Shown here: piece by piece, positions 17,316-26,421 of the stretch | How positions within the stretch are numbered: the stretch's first letter is position 1 | How the letters are laid out: the number at the start of each line of letters is the position of its first letter | NCBI RefSeq assembly: GCF_001083785.1 | Contig: NZ_LAVL01000026.1 | Span: 1 to 64,000 of the forward strand | DNA from: Nonomuraea sp. SBT364 | GTDB taxonomy: Bacteria > Actinomycetota > Actinomycetes > Streptosporangiales > Streptosporangiaceae | Direction: 5' to 3' | DNA: 64,000 nucleotides | Position numbers and translations under genes: made by a program | The notes under the pieces: model-generated | Database searches by the model: none | Seen by the model: only the letters and a program-made list of their open reading frames with translations | Told to the model about the DNA's origin: nothing

Positions 17316-19048
17316 GCCGCGGCCTCCTGTTCGGTGAGCTGGGACAGCACGATCTCGCGGTAGGTCGGGCAGGTCTCCATCAGCTCGGCGTGGTCGCCGA
17401 TGCCGGCGACGCGGCCGTCGTCGAGCACGACGATGCGGTCGGCGTCACGGATGGTGTTGACCCGCTGGGCCACGATGACGATCGTGGCGTCGGCGATCTC
17501 CCCGGCCAGCGCCGCGCGCAGCCGGGCGTCGGTGGCGTAGTCCAGGGCGGAGAAGGAGTCGTCGAACAGGTAGATCTCGGGCCGGTGGACGAGTGCCCGG
17601 GCGATGGCCAGACGCTGGCGCTGGCCGCCGGAGACGTTCGTGCCGCCCTGCGCGATCGGCTCGTCCAGGCCGCCCGGCATCGCCTCGACGAACTCGCGCG
17701 CCTGCGCCACCTCCAGCGCCCGCCACAGTTCCTCGTCGGTCGCGTCCGGCCGGCCGTACCTCAGGTTGGAGGCGACGGTGCCGGTGAAGAGGTACGGCGA
17801 CTGCGGGACCAGGCCGACCGCCCGGGAGAGCGCCGCCGGGTCGAGGTCGCGTACGTCGACGCCGTCGACCAGCACCTCGCCGGCGGTCGCGTCGAACAGC
17901 CGGGGGATGAGGTTGAGCAGCGTCGTCTTGCCGCTGCCCGTGCTGCCGATGATCGCGGTGGTGCGGCCGGGCCGCGCCGCGAAGCTCACGCCGGACAGCA
18001 CCGGCTCCTCGGCGCCCGGGTAGCGGAAGCCCGCCGCGCGCAGTTCCAGGTTTCCGTCGTGCCTGTCCGGGGTGACCGGGTCCGCCGGCGGGTGCACGGT
18101 CGGCTCGGTGCCGAGGACCTCCTGGATGCGCTCGGCGCAGACCTCGGCCCGCGGGATCATCATGAACATGAACATCGCCATCATCACCGACATGAGGATC
18201 TGCATCAGGTAGGAGATGACCGCGGTCAGCGCGCCCACCTGCATGGCGCCGCCGGCGATGCGGTCGGCGCCGAACCACACCACGGCGACGCTCGACAGGT
18301 TCACCACCAGCATCACCGAGGGGAACATCAGCGCCATCAGCCGCCCGACCCGCAGGGACACGTCGGTGAGCTGGTCGTTGGCCACGCCGAAGCGCTCGCG
18401 CTCGTGCCGGTCGCGGACGAACGCCCTGATGACGCGCATGCCGGTGATCTGCTCGCGCAGCACCTGGTTGATCCGGTCGATGCGCTCCTGCATGGCGCGG
18501 AAGAGCGGGCGCATCCGCATCACGATCACGCCCACGATGACGATCATCAGGGGCAGCACGACGACCAGCAGCGACGACAGCGCCGCGTCCTGCCGCAGCG
18601 CGAGCACGATGCCGCCGACGCACATGATCGGCGCGGCCACCATCATGGTGAACGTCATCAGCACGAGCAGCTGGACCTGCTGCACGTCGTTGGTGGTGCG
18701 GGTGATCAGCGACGGCGGGCCGAACGCGTTGACCTCCTGGGCGGAGAAGTCCTGCACCCGGTGGAAGATCGCGGCCCGCAGGTCGCGGCCCAGCGCCATC
18801 GAGGTGCGGGCGCCGTAGTACACGGCCACGACCGAGCAGATGATCTGTATGAGGGTCACGCCGAGCATCACCAGCCCGACGCGCATGATGTAACCGGTGT
18901 CGCCCTTGACGACGCCGTCGTCGATGATGTCGGCGTTGAGCGTGGGCAGGTAGAGCGTGGCCAGCGTCTGGACGAACTGGAAGAGGACGACGAGCGTGAT
19001 CTCTTTCCCGTACGGCCTGAGCTGGACCCGCAGCAGACGGAGCAGCAT
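17312..19048 (-). CDS. ABC exporter subunit with degenerate catalytic site
   Basis: A 578-residue half-transporter with six membrane helices (residues 1-310) and an ATPase domain (about 340-570). Walker A is IIGSTGSGKTTLLN, the signature is NVSGGQRQRLAIARAL, and Walker B reads IYLFDDSFSALD, where Asp replaces the catalytic Glu. The same change marks the degenerate half of heterodimeric exporters such as TM287/288, BmrCD and LmrCD. Its start overlaps the TetR stop codon at 19048 and its stop overlaps the next gene's ATG, so all three genes form one tight operon. Likely substrates are hydrophobic drugs or lipids. Confidence 0.95.
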   Translation of the reverse strand: MLLRLLRVQLRPYGKEITLVVLFQFVQTLATLYLPTLNADIIDDGVVKGDTGYIMRVGLVMLGVTLIQIICSVVAVYYGARTSMALGRDLRAAIFHRVQDFSAQEVNAFGPPSLITRTTNDVQQVQLLVLMTFTMMVAAPIMCVGGIVLALRQDAALSSLLVVVLPLMIVIVGVIVMRMRPLFRAMQERIDRINQVLREQITGMRVIRAFVRDRHERERFGVANDQLTDVSLRVGRLMALMFPSVMLVVNLSSVAVVWFGADRIAGGAMQVGALTAVISYLMQILMSVMMAMFMFMMIPRAEVCAERIQEVLGTEPTVHPPADPVTPDRHDGNLELRAAGFRYPGAEEPVLSGVSFAARPGRTTAIIGSTGSGKTTLLNLIPRLFDATAGEVLVDGVDVRDLDPAALSRAVGLVPQSPYLFTGTVASNLRYGRPDATDEELWRALEVAQAREFVEAMPGGLDEPIAQGGTNVSGGQRQRLAIARALVHRPEIYLFDDSFSALDYATDARLRAALAGEIADATIVIVAQRVNTIRDADRIVVLDDGRVAGIGDHAELMETCPTYREIVLSQLTEQEAAA

Positions 19049-19671
19049 CAGGGAGCGCTTCCTGTCGAAGGGTCGGGGGAGTGGCGGATGAGCAGGCCGT
19101 CGAGCAGCATGGAGACGATCTCGTCGTCGTCCACGTCGCCGAAGCCGCCGTCGTGCCCGAAGCCGCGGTGCGCGCTGACCGCGATGAGCATGAGCAGCAG
19201 GTGTGCGGCGTCCTCGGGGGAGCGGCGCAGCCGGTGGCGGTCGGGCGCCATGAGGGCGGCGAGCCCGGCGGCCATCCGCTGCCGGCCCCGCATCATCCGC
19301 TCGCGGAACTCGGCGTCGCGCGCCATCAGTTCCCCGGGCGCGGTGAAGAGGTTGGCGTTGGCCCGCATGCCGGCGCGCAGCATCGCGACCGCCTCGCGCA
19401 GCCGCTCGCGCAGCTCCGCACGCGTGCCGATGGACGCCATCGCGTCGATCGCGGGCTGCGGGTCGAACGCGCTCATCAGTGCGGCCCGCAGCAGCGACGC
19501 CTTGTCGGGGAAGACGCCGAAGATCGTGCCCTCGGCCACGCCCGCGGCCTCGGCGATCTGACGGGTGCTCACCGCGGTGCCGTGCTCGCGCAGCAGGGGG
19601 ATCGTGGCCGCGATGAGCGCCGCCCTGCGGTCTTCGGGCGCCATAGCGGGCACTCTGCGCCTTTTGGTCAT
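19048..19671 (-). CDS. TetR-family repressor of the ABC exporter
   Basis: A 207-residue TetR regulator. The helix-turn-helix lies at about residues 34-53 (STRQIAEAAGVAEGTIFGVF); the C-terminal ligand domain is helical and contains clustered methionines. The ATG at 19671 is preferred; a TTG at 19680 is an alternative. It is the first gene of the operon with the two ABC subunits, and its promoter holds a 22-bp palindrome. The layout argues for autoregulation and for control of the pump by the pumped substrate. Confidence 0.92.
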   Translation of the reverse strand: MTKRRRVPAMAPEDRRAALIAATIPLLREHGTAVSTRQIAEAAGVAEGTIFGVFPDKASLLRAALMSAFDPQPAIDAMASIGTRAELRERLREAVAMLRAGMRANANLFTAPGELMARDAEFRERMMRGRQRMAAGLAALMAPDRHRLRRSPEDAAHLLLMLIAVSAHRGFGHDGGFGDVDDDEIVSMLLDGLLIRHSPDPSTGSAP

Positions 19672-19685
19672 AGGGGACAACCTAC

Positions 19686-19707
19686 TGAGCGAGTACTCAC
19701 TCGCTCA
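19686..19707. promoter_or_regulatory. 22-bp palindromic TetR operator
   Basis: TGAGCGAGT, four bases, then ACTCGCTCA: the 9-bp arms are perfectly complementary. The site ends 15 bp upstream of the TetR ATG. Operators of the TGAGTGAG kind are typical for actinobacterial TetR repressors of ABC exporters. The rest of the gap to 19851 shows nothing further. Confidence 0.8.
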
Positions 19708-19851
19708 ACCGGTTTTCGCCCTCGGCGTCACGCGCACGCCACGATGGGCGGGGCCGGGCCGTACGTCCGCGTCATCCGGCCGCGTACGTCTCGTGGCCGG
19801 GGAGTGCTCCTCGCCGGGTCCGGCGCCGGTCATGGCGGAGCAGGATGAAGA

Positions 19852-20379
19852 TCAGGCGTTGTCCACCTGCCGCAGCTCCGCCAGCGGCTCCGGAGCGCCG
19901 CCGGTCTGGCCCGGAGTGATCTCGGCGGCGGCGGGATCGGCCGCCGCCACAGTGTCCTGCCGGGCGTCCTGCCGGGCGTCCTGCCGGGTGTCCTCCCCGG
20001 CGGGCCGGGGCGGGCCCGGCTCACCGGCCAGCTCGGCGATCTGCTCGGCCAGCGCGCTCAGCTCCTTGGGGCCGAGCCTGCGCACCCGCTGCGCCGAGAG
20101 CTCGAACTCCATGCCGTCCGCCCGCCGCAACGTGATCTTGGTGTCGGCGGTCCGATGCCTGAGCCAGGCGATCGTGGCGGCGGCGAAGACCACGCCCGTC
20201 GATCCCAGGAGCTCCAGCACGATGGCGGAGACAGGCTGGCTCATCCCGGGTGCCGGCCGGCCCGCGCCGGTCAGACGTACTCTGCCGCGCAGCTTTTCCT
20301 GACTGTTCAGATAGCGGGCCAGGTCCGATTCGAGATTGCCGGATTTGCCCGCACTTCGTACCCGAACGGTAACTCTCAA
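19852..20379 (-). CDS. EACC1-like protein (effector-associated constant component 1)
   Basis: A 175-residue protein. The N-terminal half matches the EACC1 pattern as I know it. It has a DLARYLNSQEKLRGRVRL stretch, a Gly/Pro turn with PGMSQP, a hydrophobic helix (IVLELLGSTGVVFAAATIAWL), then basic residues and a short beta strand (TKITLRRADGMEFELS). EACC1 proteins were described as constant partners of variable effectors and NTPases in actinobacterial conflict systems (Kaur, Burroughs, Iyer and Aravind). The C-terminus is a disordered Gln/Asp-rich tail with RQDARQDARQD encoded by a 12-bp tandem repeat. The start is a TTG at 20379 supported by AGGAG. It is divergent from the membrane peptidase at 20500. 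The assignment is by eye, without a profile search. Confidence 0.6.
   Translation of the reverse strand: MRVTVRVRSAGKSGNLESDLARYLNSQEKLRGRVRLTGAGRPAPGMSQPVSAIVLELLGSTGVVFAAATIAWLRHRTADTKITLRRADGMEFELSAQRVRRLGPKELSALAEQIAELAGEPGPPRPAGEDTRQDARQDARQDTVAAADPAAAEITPGQTGGAPEPLAELRQVDNA
19954..19989. repeat. 12-bp tandem repeat, three copies
   Basis: GTCCTGCCGGGC occurs three times in tandem (the last copy ends in T), followed by a degenerate fourth copy. The unit is a multiple of three, so copy-number change would only lengthen or shorten the Arg-Gln-Asp-Ala tail of the EACC1-like protein. Confidence 0.9.
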
Positions 20380-20499
20380 CCTGAGCTCCTCTCACACACG
20401 CCACGGCGTCTTGGGGAATTTAGCGGACTCATCATCGTCAGGTACGGCATACTTCCGCATTGCCCGGAACCCCTCCCATCCGGAATTTGGTCAAATATC

Positions 20500-21675
20500 A
20501 TGCAGTCATCCGAAATGTCATCCCCTGCGCCCATCAAGTCGAGCTCGCCGTTCATCGAACGGTTGCTGGGCGGACGTCCCCCCGGCTTCCCCAGCCTGCT
20601 GGTCTGGCTGGAGCTGGGAATCCTGCGCAACCCGTACGGAATGCTGACCGCGCTCGTCGCGGCCTGGCTCTACATTCCCGCCGCGCTCGCCGCGGCGGTC
20701 TCCCTCGGCCTGTACGGCGCCCTGCTCGCCACCATCTTCTCCGTCGTCTCCGGCGATGCCACTATTTTCGCGTCGAGGGTGGACATTCCGCTCTTTGGTG
20801 ATGCCATAGCAAGTTTGTCGGCAAAAACGAGCGGCGTCGGTGCGGCCGTGGCCGGTGCGATGGCGGGAATGGCGATCGGCCTCATTCTCGGGCTGCTCTG
20901 GATCTTTATCGGGCCCTTTCAGGACGGTCTGATCGACGGGCTCGCGGTCATCCTCGCGACCATCGCGATGGGCATCGGCGTCGGGCTGCTCTACACGCTG
21001 TACCGGGTGCTCCTCGAGAGGCGGCTGCTGCAGATCACGGGTGCGCGCCGGCTCAGCCGGAGGGAGGCGGAGCTGATCCTGCCGCTCGTCGAGGAGGCCG
21101 CCGCCCGGCTGAAGCTGGCCGGCCATCCGCCCGTACTGATCGACGACACCGACGACCCCGGCGCGTTCGCCTACACCCGGCACATCGTGATCACCCGCGG
21201 CTTCCTCGAAGACTTCGCCTACGACCGCGAGGCGATCCGCGCGGTGCTCGCGCACGAGCTCGTGCACTGGCACAACGGGGACCCCATCTCCGCCCTCTTC
21301 ATCCGGGGCGTGGCGCTGCCGCTGTACCTGGTGCAGGCCGCGGCGGGCTTCCTGCTCAACCAGACGGGCAACTCCCTGCTGCGCTTTCTCGTCTGGACGG
21401 TGTTCTGGCCGGTCTTCGTCACCGTCCGCTACCTCGTCGTGCCCGCGCAGGCGGTCGAGTCCCGGCAGGCGGAGTACCGCGCCGACCAGGGTGCCGTGCT
21501 GGCCGGGTACCGCTCGGGCATGCGCCAGGTGCTCAGCCGGTTCCGCCGCTCCTTCGAAGGCGGGCGAAACGGCTGGGCCGCGGCGATCTGCGCCTCGCAT
21601 CCGCCGTTCGAGCTGCGCCTGGAACGGCTGGAGGAGCCGGGCGGCGCCTACCCCCTGCCGGAGGACGAATCATGA
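20500..21675 (+). CDS. Membrane-embedded M48-family metallopeptidase
   Basis: A 391-residue HtpX/Ste24-like zinc protease. Four hydrophobic segments lie in the N-terminal 180 residues and two more flank the active site. The zinc motif is VLAHELVHWHNGD (HExxH), and the third ligand is probably the Glu in QAEYRADQGAV. Such proteases cut membrane or misfolded proteins on the cytoplasmic side. The ATG at 20500 is chosen for length; an ATG at 20515 is equally possible and neither has a good ribosome-binding site. The gene overlaps the next one by 4 bp (ATGA) and is divergent from the EACC1-like gene across 120 bp. The neighbours suggest a regulated proteolytic role rather than general quality control. 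Confidence 0.88.
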   Translation: MQSSEMSSPAPIKSSSPFIERLLGGRPPGFPSLLVWLELGILRNPYGMLTALVAAWLYIPAALAAAVSLGLYGALLATIFSVVSGDATIFASRVDIPLFGDAIASLSAKTSGVGAAVAGAMAGMAIGLILGLLWIFIGPFQDGLIDGLAVILATIAMGIGVGLLYTLYRVLLERRLLQITGARRLSRREAELILPLVEEAAARLKLAGHPPVLIDDTDDPGAFAYTRHIVITRGFLEDFAYDREAIRAVLAHELVHWHNGDPISALFIRGVALPLYLVQAAAGFLLNQTGNSLLRFLVWTVFWPVFVTVRYLVVPAQAVESRQAEYRADQGAVLAGYRSGMRQVLSRFRRSFEGGRNGWAAAICASHPPFELRLERLEEPGGAYPLPEDES

Positions 21676-22679
21676 CGACCACGTACCCGCAGGGCGACCT
21701 CTCGACGGCGCTGGTCGACCACAGGTCCAGGCGGCGGCCGGTGGCCGTCGGCGCCGCCGTCTTCATGACGCTGGTGCTTCTGGTGCTCGTGCTGAAGATC
21801 GTGGAGGGCGTGCTCTTCCAGCCCGCGAACACGGTCCGCGCGTTCTTCCAGGCGCTGAACGACCGCGACGCCGACGCGGCCGGCGCCCTCGTCGTACCGG
21901 ACCCGGAGCGGGACCTCACCGGCACGGACCTGCGCGGCGGCGCCGTGCTCCGATCGCCCGGCTACACCCCGCCGACGGCCGTCGAGGCCGGACCGGTCGT
22001 CCCCGCCGAGGACGATCAGGCGACCGTCGGAGTCAGCTACTCCGTCGGCGGGCAACGACAGCAGGTGATGCTGACCCTCGAGCGCGACGAGCGGGCGACC
22101 GTGGCCGGGCTGTTCCGCGAATGGCGGATCGTCAAGGGCGCGATCGGCGAAGCGTACACGCAGGTCGAGACGGCCGGCCCGGTCCTGGTGGCCGGCGCGT
22201 CGGCGAGTGCCGAGTACGACGTCCTGCGAGCCTACGGGTATCCCGGCGGCTACCGGGTCACCCTGCCCGAGCAGCCGCTCCTGGAGGCTGAGCCGGTCAT
22301 CGCCTACACCGGCGCCGACCGGTACGCGGAGCCCGGCGTGCTGCGGCCCGTGGTCAAGGCCACGGTTCAGGACGAGGTCGACAAGCAGGTGCGCACGCTC
22401 CTCGACCGGTGTTCGAAGGGGACGGAGATCACCCGCGAGAACTGCCCGTACCCGTGGTCGAACCACCCCGGCCCGGAGCAGGTGAAGATCAAGGTTGTCA
22501 GCTATCCCACCTGCGAGATCACCGTCTCCCGAGGTCAGGTCACCGCCCGCGGGACGGGCCAGGTCAGGATTCGTCAGCCGTCGTTCTTCGGCGTCGACGA
22601 GAGCACGACCGAATTCACCGTCTCGGGCGACGTCACCGCCCTGGACAACGCTGTGACCTTCCAGTACGTGCCCCAGTGA
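21672..22679 (+). CDS. Membrane-anchored protein with NTF2-like region
   Basis: A 335-residue protein with a cytoplasmic N-terminus of about 23 residues, one transmembrane helix (about 24-46) and a long extracytoplasmic part. The segment after the helix (PANTVRAFFQALNDRDADAA) resembles the start of NTF2/SnoaL-like folds; the rest is beta-rich, with Cys residues in DRCSKGTEI, ENCPYPW and YPTCEIT that could form disulfides. No enzymatic motif is visible. It is translationally coupled to the M48 peptidase, so it is a probable partner or substrate. I do not recognise a named family for the full length. Confidence 0.75.
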   Translation: MTTTYPQGDLSTALVDHRSRRRPVAVGAAVFMTLVLLVLVLKIVEGVLFQPANTVRAFFQALNDRDADAAGALVVPDPERDLTGTDLRGGAVLRSPGYTPPTAVEAGPVVPAEDDQATVGVSYSVGGQRQQVMLTLERDERATVAGLFREWRIVKGAIGEAYTQVETAGPVLVAGASASAEYDVLRAYGYPGGYRVTLPEQPLLEAEPVIAYTGADRYAEPGVLRPVVKATVQDEVDKQVRTLLDRCSKGTEITRENCPYPWSNHPGPEQVKIKVVSYPTCEITVSRGQVTARGTGQVRIRQPSFFGVDESTTEFTVSGDVTALDNAVTFQYVPQ

Positions 22680-22682
22680 TCG

Positions 22683-23150
22683 TCAGGGGGCGTCGCCCAG
22701 TTGTCCGGCCAGCCGCTCCAGGCCGCCCCTGATGAGGTTCCCGTACTCGTCGTCGCCGAGCGCGCCGATCCCGGCCCGCGCCCGGCGGAGGTGGTCGCGG
22801 GCGCGGTCGAGATCGCCCAGCTTGCGATAGCACTCGCTCAGGTTCAGGTGCAGCGACGGATACAGGCCGGCCACCGAAAGCGGCACGCCGGCCTGCGCCA
22901 CCCGATCGTCGGTGACCTGATCGGCGGCGGCGAGCGCCCGCAGATCCCACGTCAGCTCCTGGCGCACGTCGTCCTGCACGTCGGCCATCGAGTGGGCGAG
23001 GACGCAGACGTGCAGCGGGTCGCCCCGCTCACCGCCGATGTCATCCCAGATCTGCGCGAACAGGTCACGGGCGGCTTCACGTCGGCCCTGGTGGTGGTGC
23101 AGCTCCACGCCCTGGCCGATCCGGGTCATCGTCGGGTCGGTGGTCATCAT
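22683..23150 (-). CDS. Tetratricopeptide-repeat protein
   Basis: A 155-residue soluble protein. Helical pairs such as GVELHHHQGRREAARDLFAQ and LHLNLSECYRKLGDLDRARD are TPR units; the type is common in actinomycetes as a stand-alone protein. The ATG-ATG start at 23150 follows GGAG. It sits 3 bp from the stop of the membrane-anchored protein (convergent) and downstream of the nSTAND-WD40 gene on the same strand. A role as adaptor to the STAND protein is possible but unproven. Confidence 0.82.
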   Translation of the reverse strand: MMTTDPTMTRIGQGVELHHHQGRREAARDLFAQIWDDIGGERGDPLHVCVLAHSMADVQDDVRQELTWDLRALAAADQVTDDRVAQAGVPLSVAGLYPSLHLNLSECYRKLGDLDRARDHLRRARAGIGALGDDEYGNLIRGGLERLAGQLGDAP

Positions 23151-23705
23151 CGGCGCTCCTTCGCTGTCGCGGTCAGCCTATGGCCCGGCGCGCCTTGACG
23201 GCCTTCGAGCGGCTGGGCGCCGCGCTGTCAGCCGCAAGGGGGCTGGTAGGGCACGCCGGGGATGTGCCGGGCCCACTGCGCGCGGGTGATCGCCGGGTGC
23301 GCGCGCTCGCACACCCGGCCGGCCACCCGCCCCGGATCGGTGTCCCACAGCCGCGCCGTGGCGTCGACGCCGCCGGAGGCCAGCAAGCCGTCCGGGCCGT
23401 ACGCCACCGTGTAGATCCGGTCGGTGTGGCCGCTCAGCACGGCCGGGGCACCCGGCCGGCGGGGGTCTTCGAGCTGCCACAGCCGCAGGGTGCCGTCGAA
23501 GCTCGCCGTGGCGAGCGTCCGGCCGGTCGGGGCGAACGCGACGCCCGCGACGGCGTTGGAATGGCCGGTCAGCGTGGCCAGGGGCACCGGGCGGCGCGGG
23601 TCGGCGACGTCCCACAGCCGGGCCGTGCCGTCGAAGCCGGCGGACGCGAGCAGGTTCGCCCGGCTGCCGAACGTCACGGCGTTGACGGCGTTGGTGTGAC
23701 CGGAG

Positions 23706-23956
23706 AGCGTGGCGAGCGCGACGGGCCTCCGGGGATCGGCCACGTCCCACAGCCGCACGATGCGGTCGGCCCCGGCGGTGGCCAGCGTCGTCCCGCCCGG
23801 CCCGAACGCCACCGAGTAGACCGTGTCGGCATGGCCGGTCAGCGTGGCGAGCGCGACGGGCCTCCGGGGATCGGCCACGTCCCACAGCCGCACGATGCGG
23901 TCGGCCCCGGCGGTGGCCAGCGTCGTCCCGCCCGGCCCGAACGCCACCGAGTAGAC
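23706..23956. repeat. Recently duplicated WD40 blade
   Basis: Positions 23706-23821 and 23841-23956 (116 bp each, offset 135 bp) appear identical. They encode WD repeats 10 and 11, which differ only at their first residues. The offset equals one 45-residue blade, so this is an in-frame blade duplication or a gene-conversion event. Confidence 0.9.
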
Positions 23957-26370
23957 GTTGTCCGCGTGGCCCCTCACCGTGGCCAGGAGGGCGGGTCTGC
24001 CCGGCACGCCGACGTCCCACAGCCGCACGGTCCGGTCGAGACTCGCCGTGGCGAGGGTCCGCCCGCCGGGGTCGAACGCCAGCCCGACGACGCCGTCGGT
24101 GTGCCCCGGCAGGCCGGCCAGCCGGACGGGCCCGCCGGGCGCGCCGACGTCCCACAGCCGGACCGTCCGATGGCTCGCGGCAGCCAGCGTGCGGCCGTCG
24201 GGGCCGAACGCCGCGGCGTACACCGTGCCGCTGTTGCCCCCGAGCGCCGGGCCGGGGACGTCCCAGAGCCGGGCGGTGGCGTCCCTGCCGGCGGAGGCCA
24301 GCGTGCGGCCGTCCGGGCTGAACGCCACCGCGAAGACCGTGTCGGCGTGCCCGCTGAGCGTGATCGGATCACCGGGGTCGGGGCCGCCGGTGACGTCCCA
24401 CAACCGGACGGCGAAGTCGTAGCCGCCGGTGGCCAGCGTGCGGCCGTCGGGGCTGAACGCCGCCGCGGCGATCCCGCCGCCCTCCTCGGTCAGCGTGGCC
24501 AGCGGTTCCGGGCGGCGCGGGTCGGCGACGTCCCACAGGCGCAGCGTGTCGTCGAAGCTGCCGGTGGCCAGCGTGCGGCCGTCGGGGCTGAACGCCGCCG
24601 ACAGGACGGGGCCGGTGTGACCGCGGAGCGTGGCCAGCGGGACGGGGCGCCGCCGATCGCCCAGGTCCCACAGGCGGACGGGACCGTCGGATCCGGCGGT
24701 GGCCAGGGTGCGCCCGCCGGGAGCGAGCGCGACGGTGGGCGAGGCGTCCTGCCCGCCGTCCAGTTCGGCCAGAGGCTGCGGATTGTCCGGATCGGTCACG
24801 TCCCACAGCCGCACCAGCCGGTCGTGGCCGGCGGTGACGAGCGTGCGCCCGCCGGCGAACGCCACGCGCCGGACGTCGCCGGTGTGCCCGGCCAGCGTGG
24901 CCAGGTGCCGGGGACGAGCGGGGACGCTGACGTCCCACAGGCGCGCGAGGTCGTCCTCCCCGCCGGTCGCCAGCACCCGGCCGTCCGGGCTGAACGCCGC
25001 GGCGAGCACGCCTGCCGTACGCGGGCCGGACGTGGACAGGAGCGCGGGGCGGTGCGGGGCGGACCGATCCCACAGGCGCAGCGTCCCGTCGGTGCTCCCG
25101 GTGGCGAGCAGCCGCCCGTCCGGGCTGAACGCCGTGGCGTAGACGGCGTTGGTGTGGCCCGTCAGCCGGGTCGCGTAGGGGCCGGCCAGTGCGCTGAGCA
25201 GGCTGCCGCGCGCCTCCGGGCCGGGGACGAGGCGGTAGGCGGCCAGGCTGAGCTGGGCGGCCAGCGCGGGATCGGTGGCGCGCAGCGCGCCGGTCTCGGC
25301 GCTCAGCTTCAACGACAGCGCCTCGTCCCGTTGCTGGACGGCCGTGCGCTGGGCCTGTAAGGCGAGGCCGGACGCCCCGAGCGCGAGGACGAGCAGGATG
25401 CCCAGGGCCACGATCACCTGGTGCGTACGCCGGGTGCGGCGGCGCGCGTGCCGGGTGCTGGCGTCGAGGAAGGCCCGCACCGGCGGCGGGAGGGCGCGTC
25501 CGGACGCCCATTGCTGGGCCGCCAGCAGGCGGGCGCCGCGGTAGAGGGCGTCGGGGTCGTGGTGGTCCCGTTGCCAGGCGGCGGCGGTGGTGGCGAGCTC
25601 GCGGCCGGCGACGAGCCCCGCGCGGTCGGTGCCCAGCCAGCCCCGCAGCAGGGGCCAGGCGGTGAGCAGGGCCTCGTGGCTGATCTCGACGCTGTCGGCG
25701 CCGGCGGTGACGAGCCGCTGGGCGATGAAGCGGTCGAGCACGTCCTCCGCCTCGGCCGGCCGGTCGCCGCCGTGCCTGGCCAGCAGTTCGGCGGTGGCGA
25801 CCCGGCGGCGGGTGTCGGCGGTGCCGGGGGCGACGTGCACCAGATCGAGGAGCAGGCGGCGCGCCGTCTCCCGCGCTGCCGGCGACAGCGCGTCGTAGAC
25901 CAGGTCCGCGCTGGCGGCCACGGCGCCGTCGAGGCCGCCGACCTCGTGGTACCCGGCGACGGTGAGCTTCCTGCCGTGCCCCTGACGCCAGGTGGCGTGC
26001 AGGACGTGGGACAGCAGCGGCAGGACACCGGCGTCGTGGGCGGCCCGGTCCGCGCCCCGGGGGGCGACCTCCCTGATCAGGAGCTCGACGAGCCCGTCCT
26101 CGAGGTCGATCTCGGCCATGCGGGCGGGTTCGGTGATCGCTTCGCGCAGTTCCGCCTCGTTCATGGGGCCGACGGCCAGCTGGCCGTCCTGCACGGCGGC
26201 GACCAGCTCCGGGAAGCGCAGCAGGGGCGCGTAGAAGTCGGCCCGCAGCCCGAGGACGACCAGCGCGCCGGCCGAGGCGGCGGCGCGGAGCGCGCCGACG
26301 AGGGCGCGCCGCTCGTCCTCGTCGGCGCAGAGGGTGAACACCTCCTCGAACTGGTCGATCACCAGGACGA

Positions 26371-26421
26371 GCGGCCCGCCGGGCGCGGCGGCCCGCCGGG
26401 CGCGGCGGCCCGCCGGGCGTG
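26371..26421. repeat. 17-bp tandem repeat, three copies, inside the nSTAND NTPase
   Basis: GCGGCCCGCCGGGCGCG occurs at 26371-26387 and 26388-26404, and a copy with one change (GCGTG at its end) at 26405-26421. The unit is not a multiple of three. The upstream and downstream coding frames differ by 2 mod 3, so losing one unit (or any number of units equal to 1 mod 3) joins them. The joined sequence reads RRAAAPGGPLVLVIDQF, an intact Walker B strand. Confidence 0.95.
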
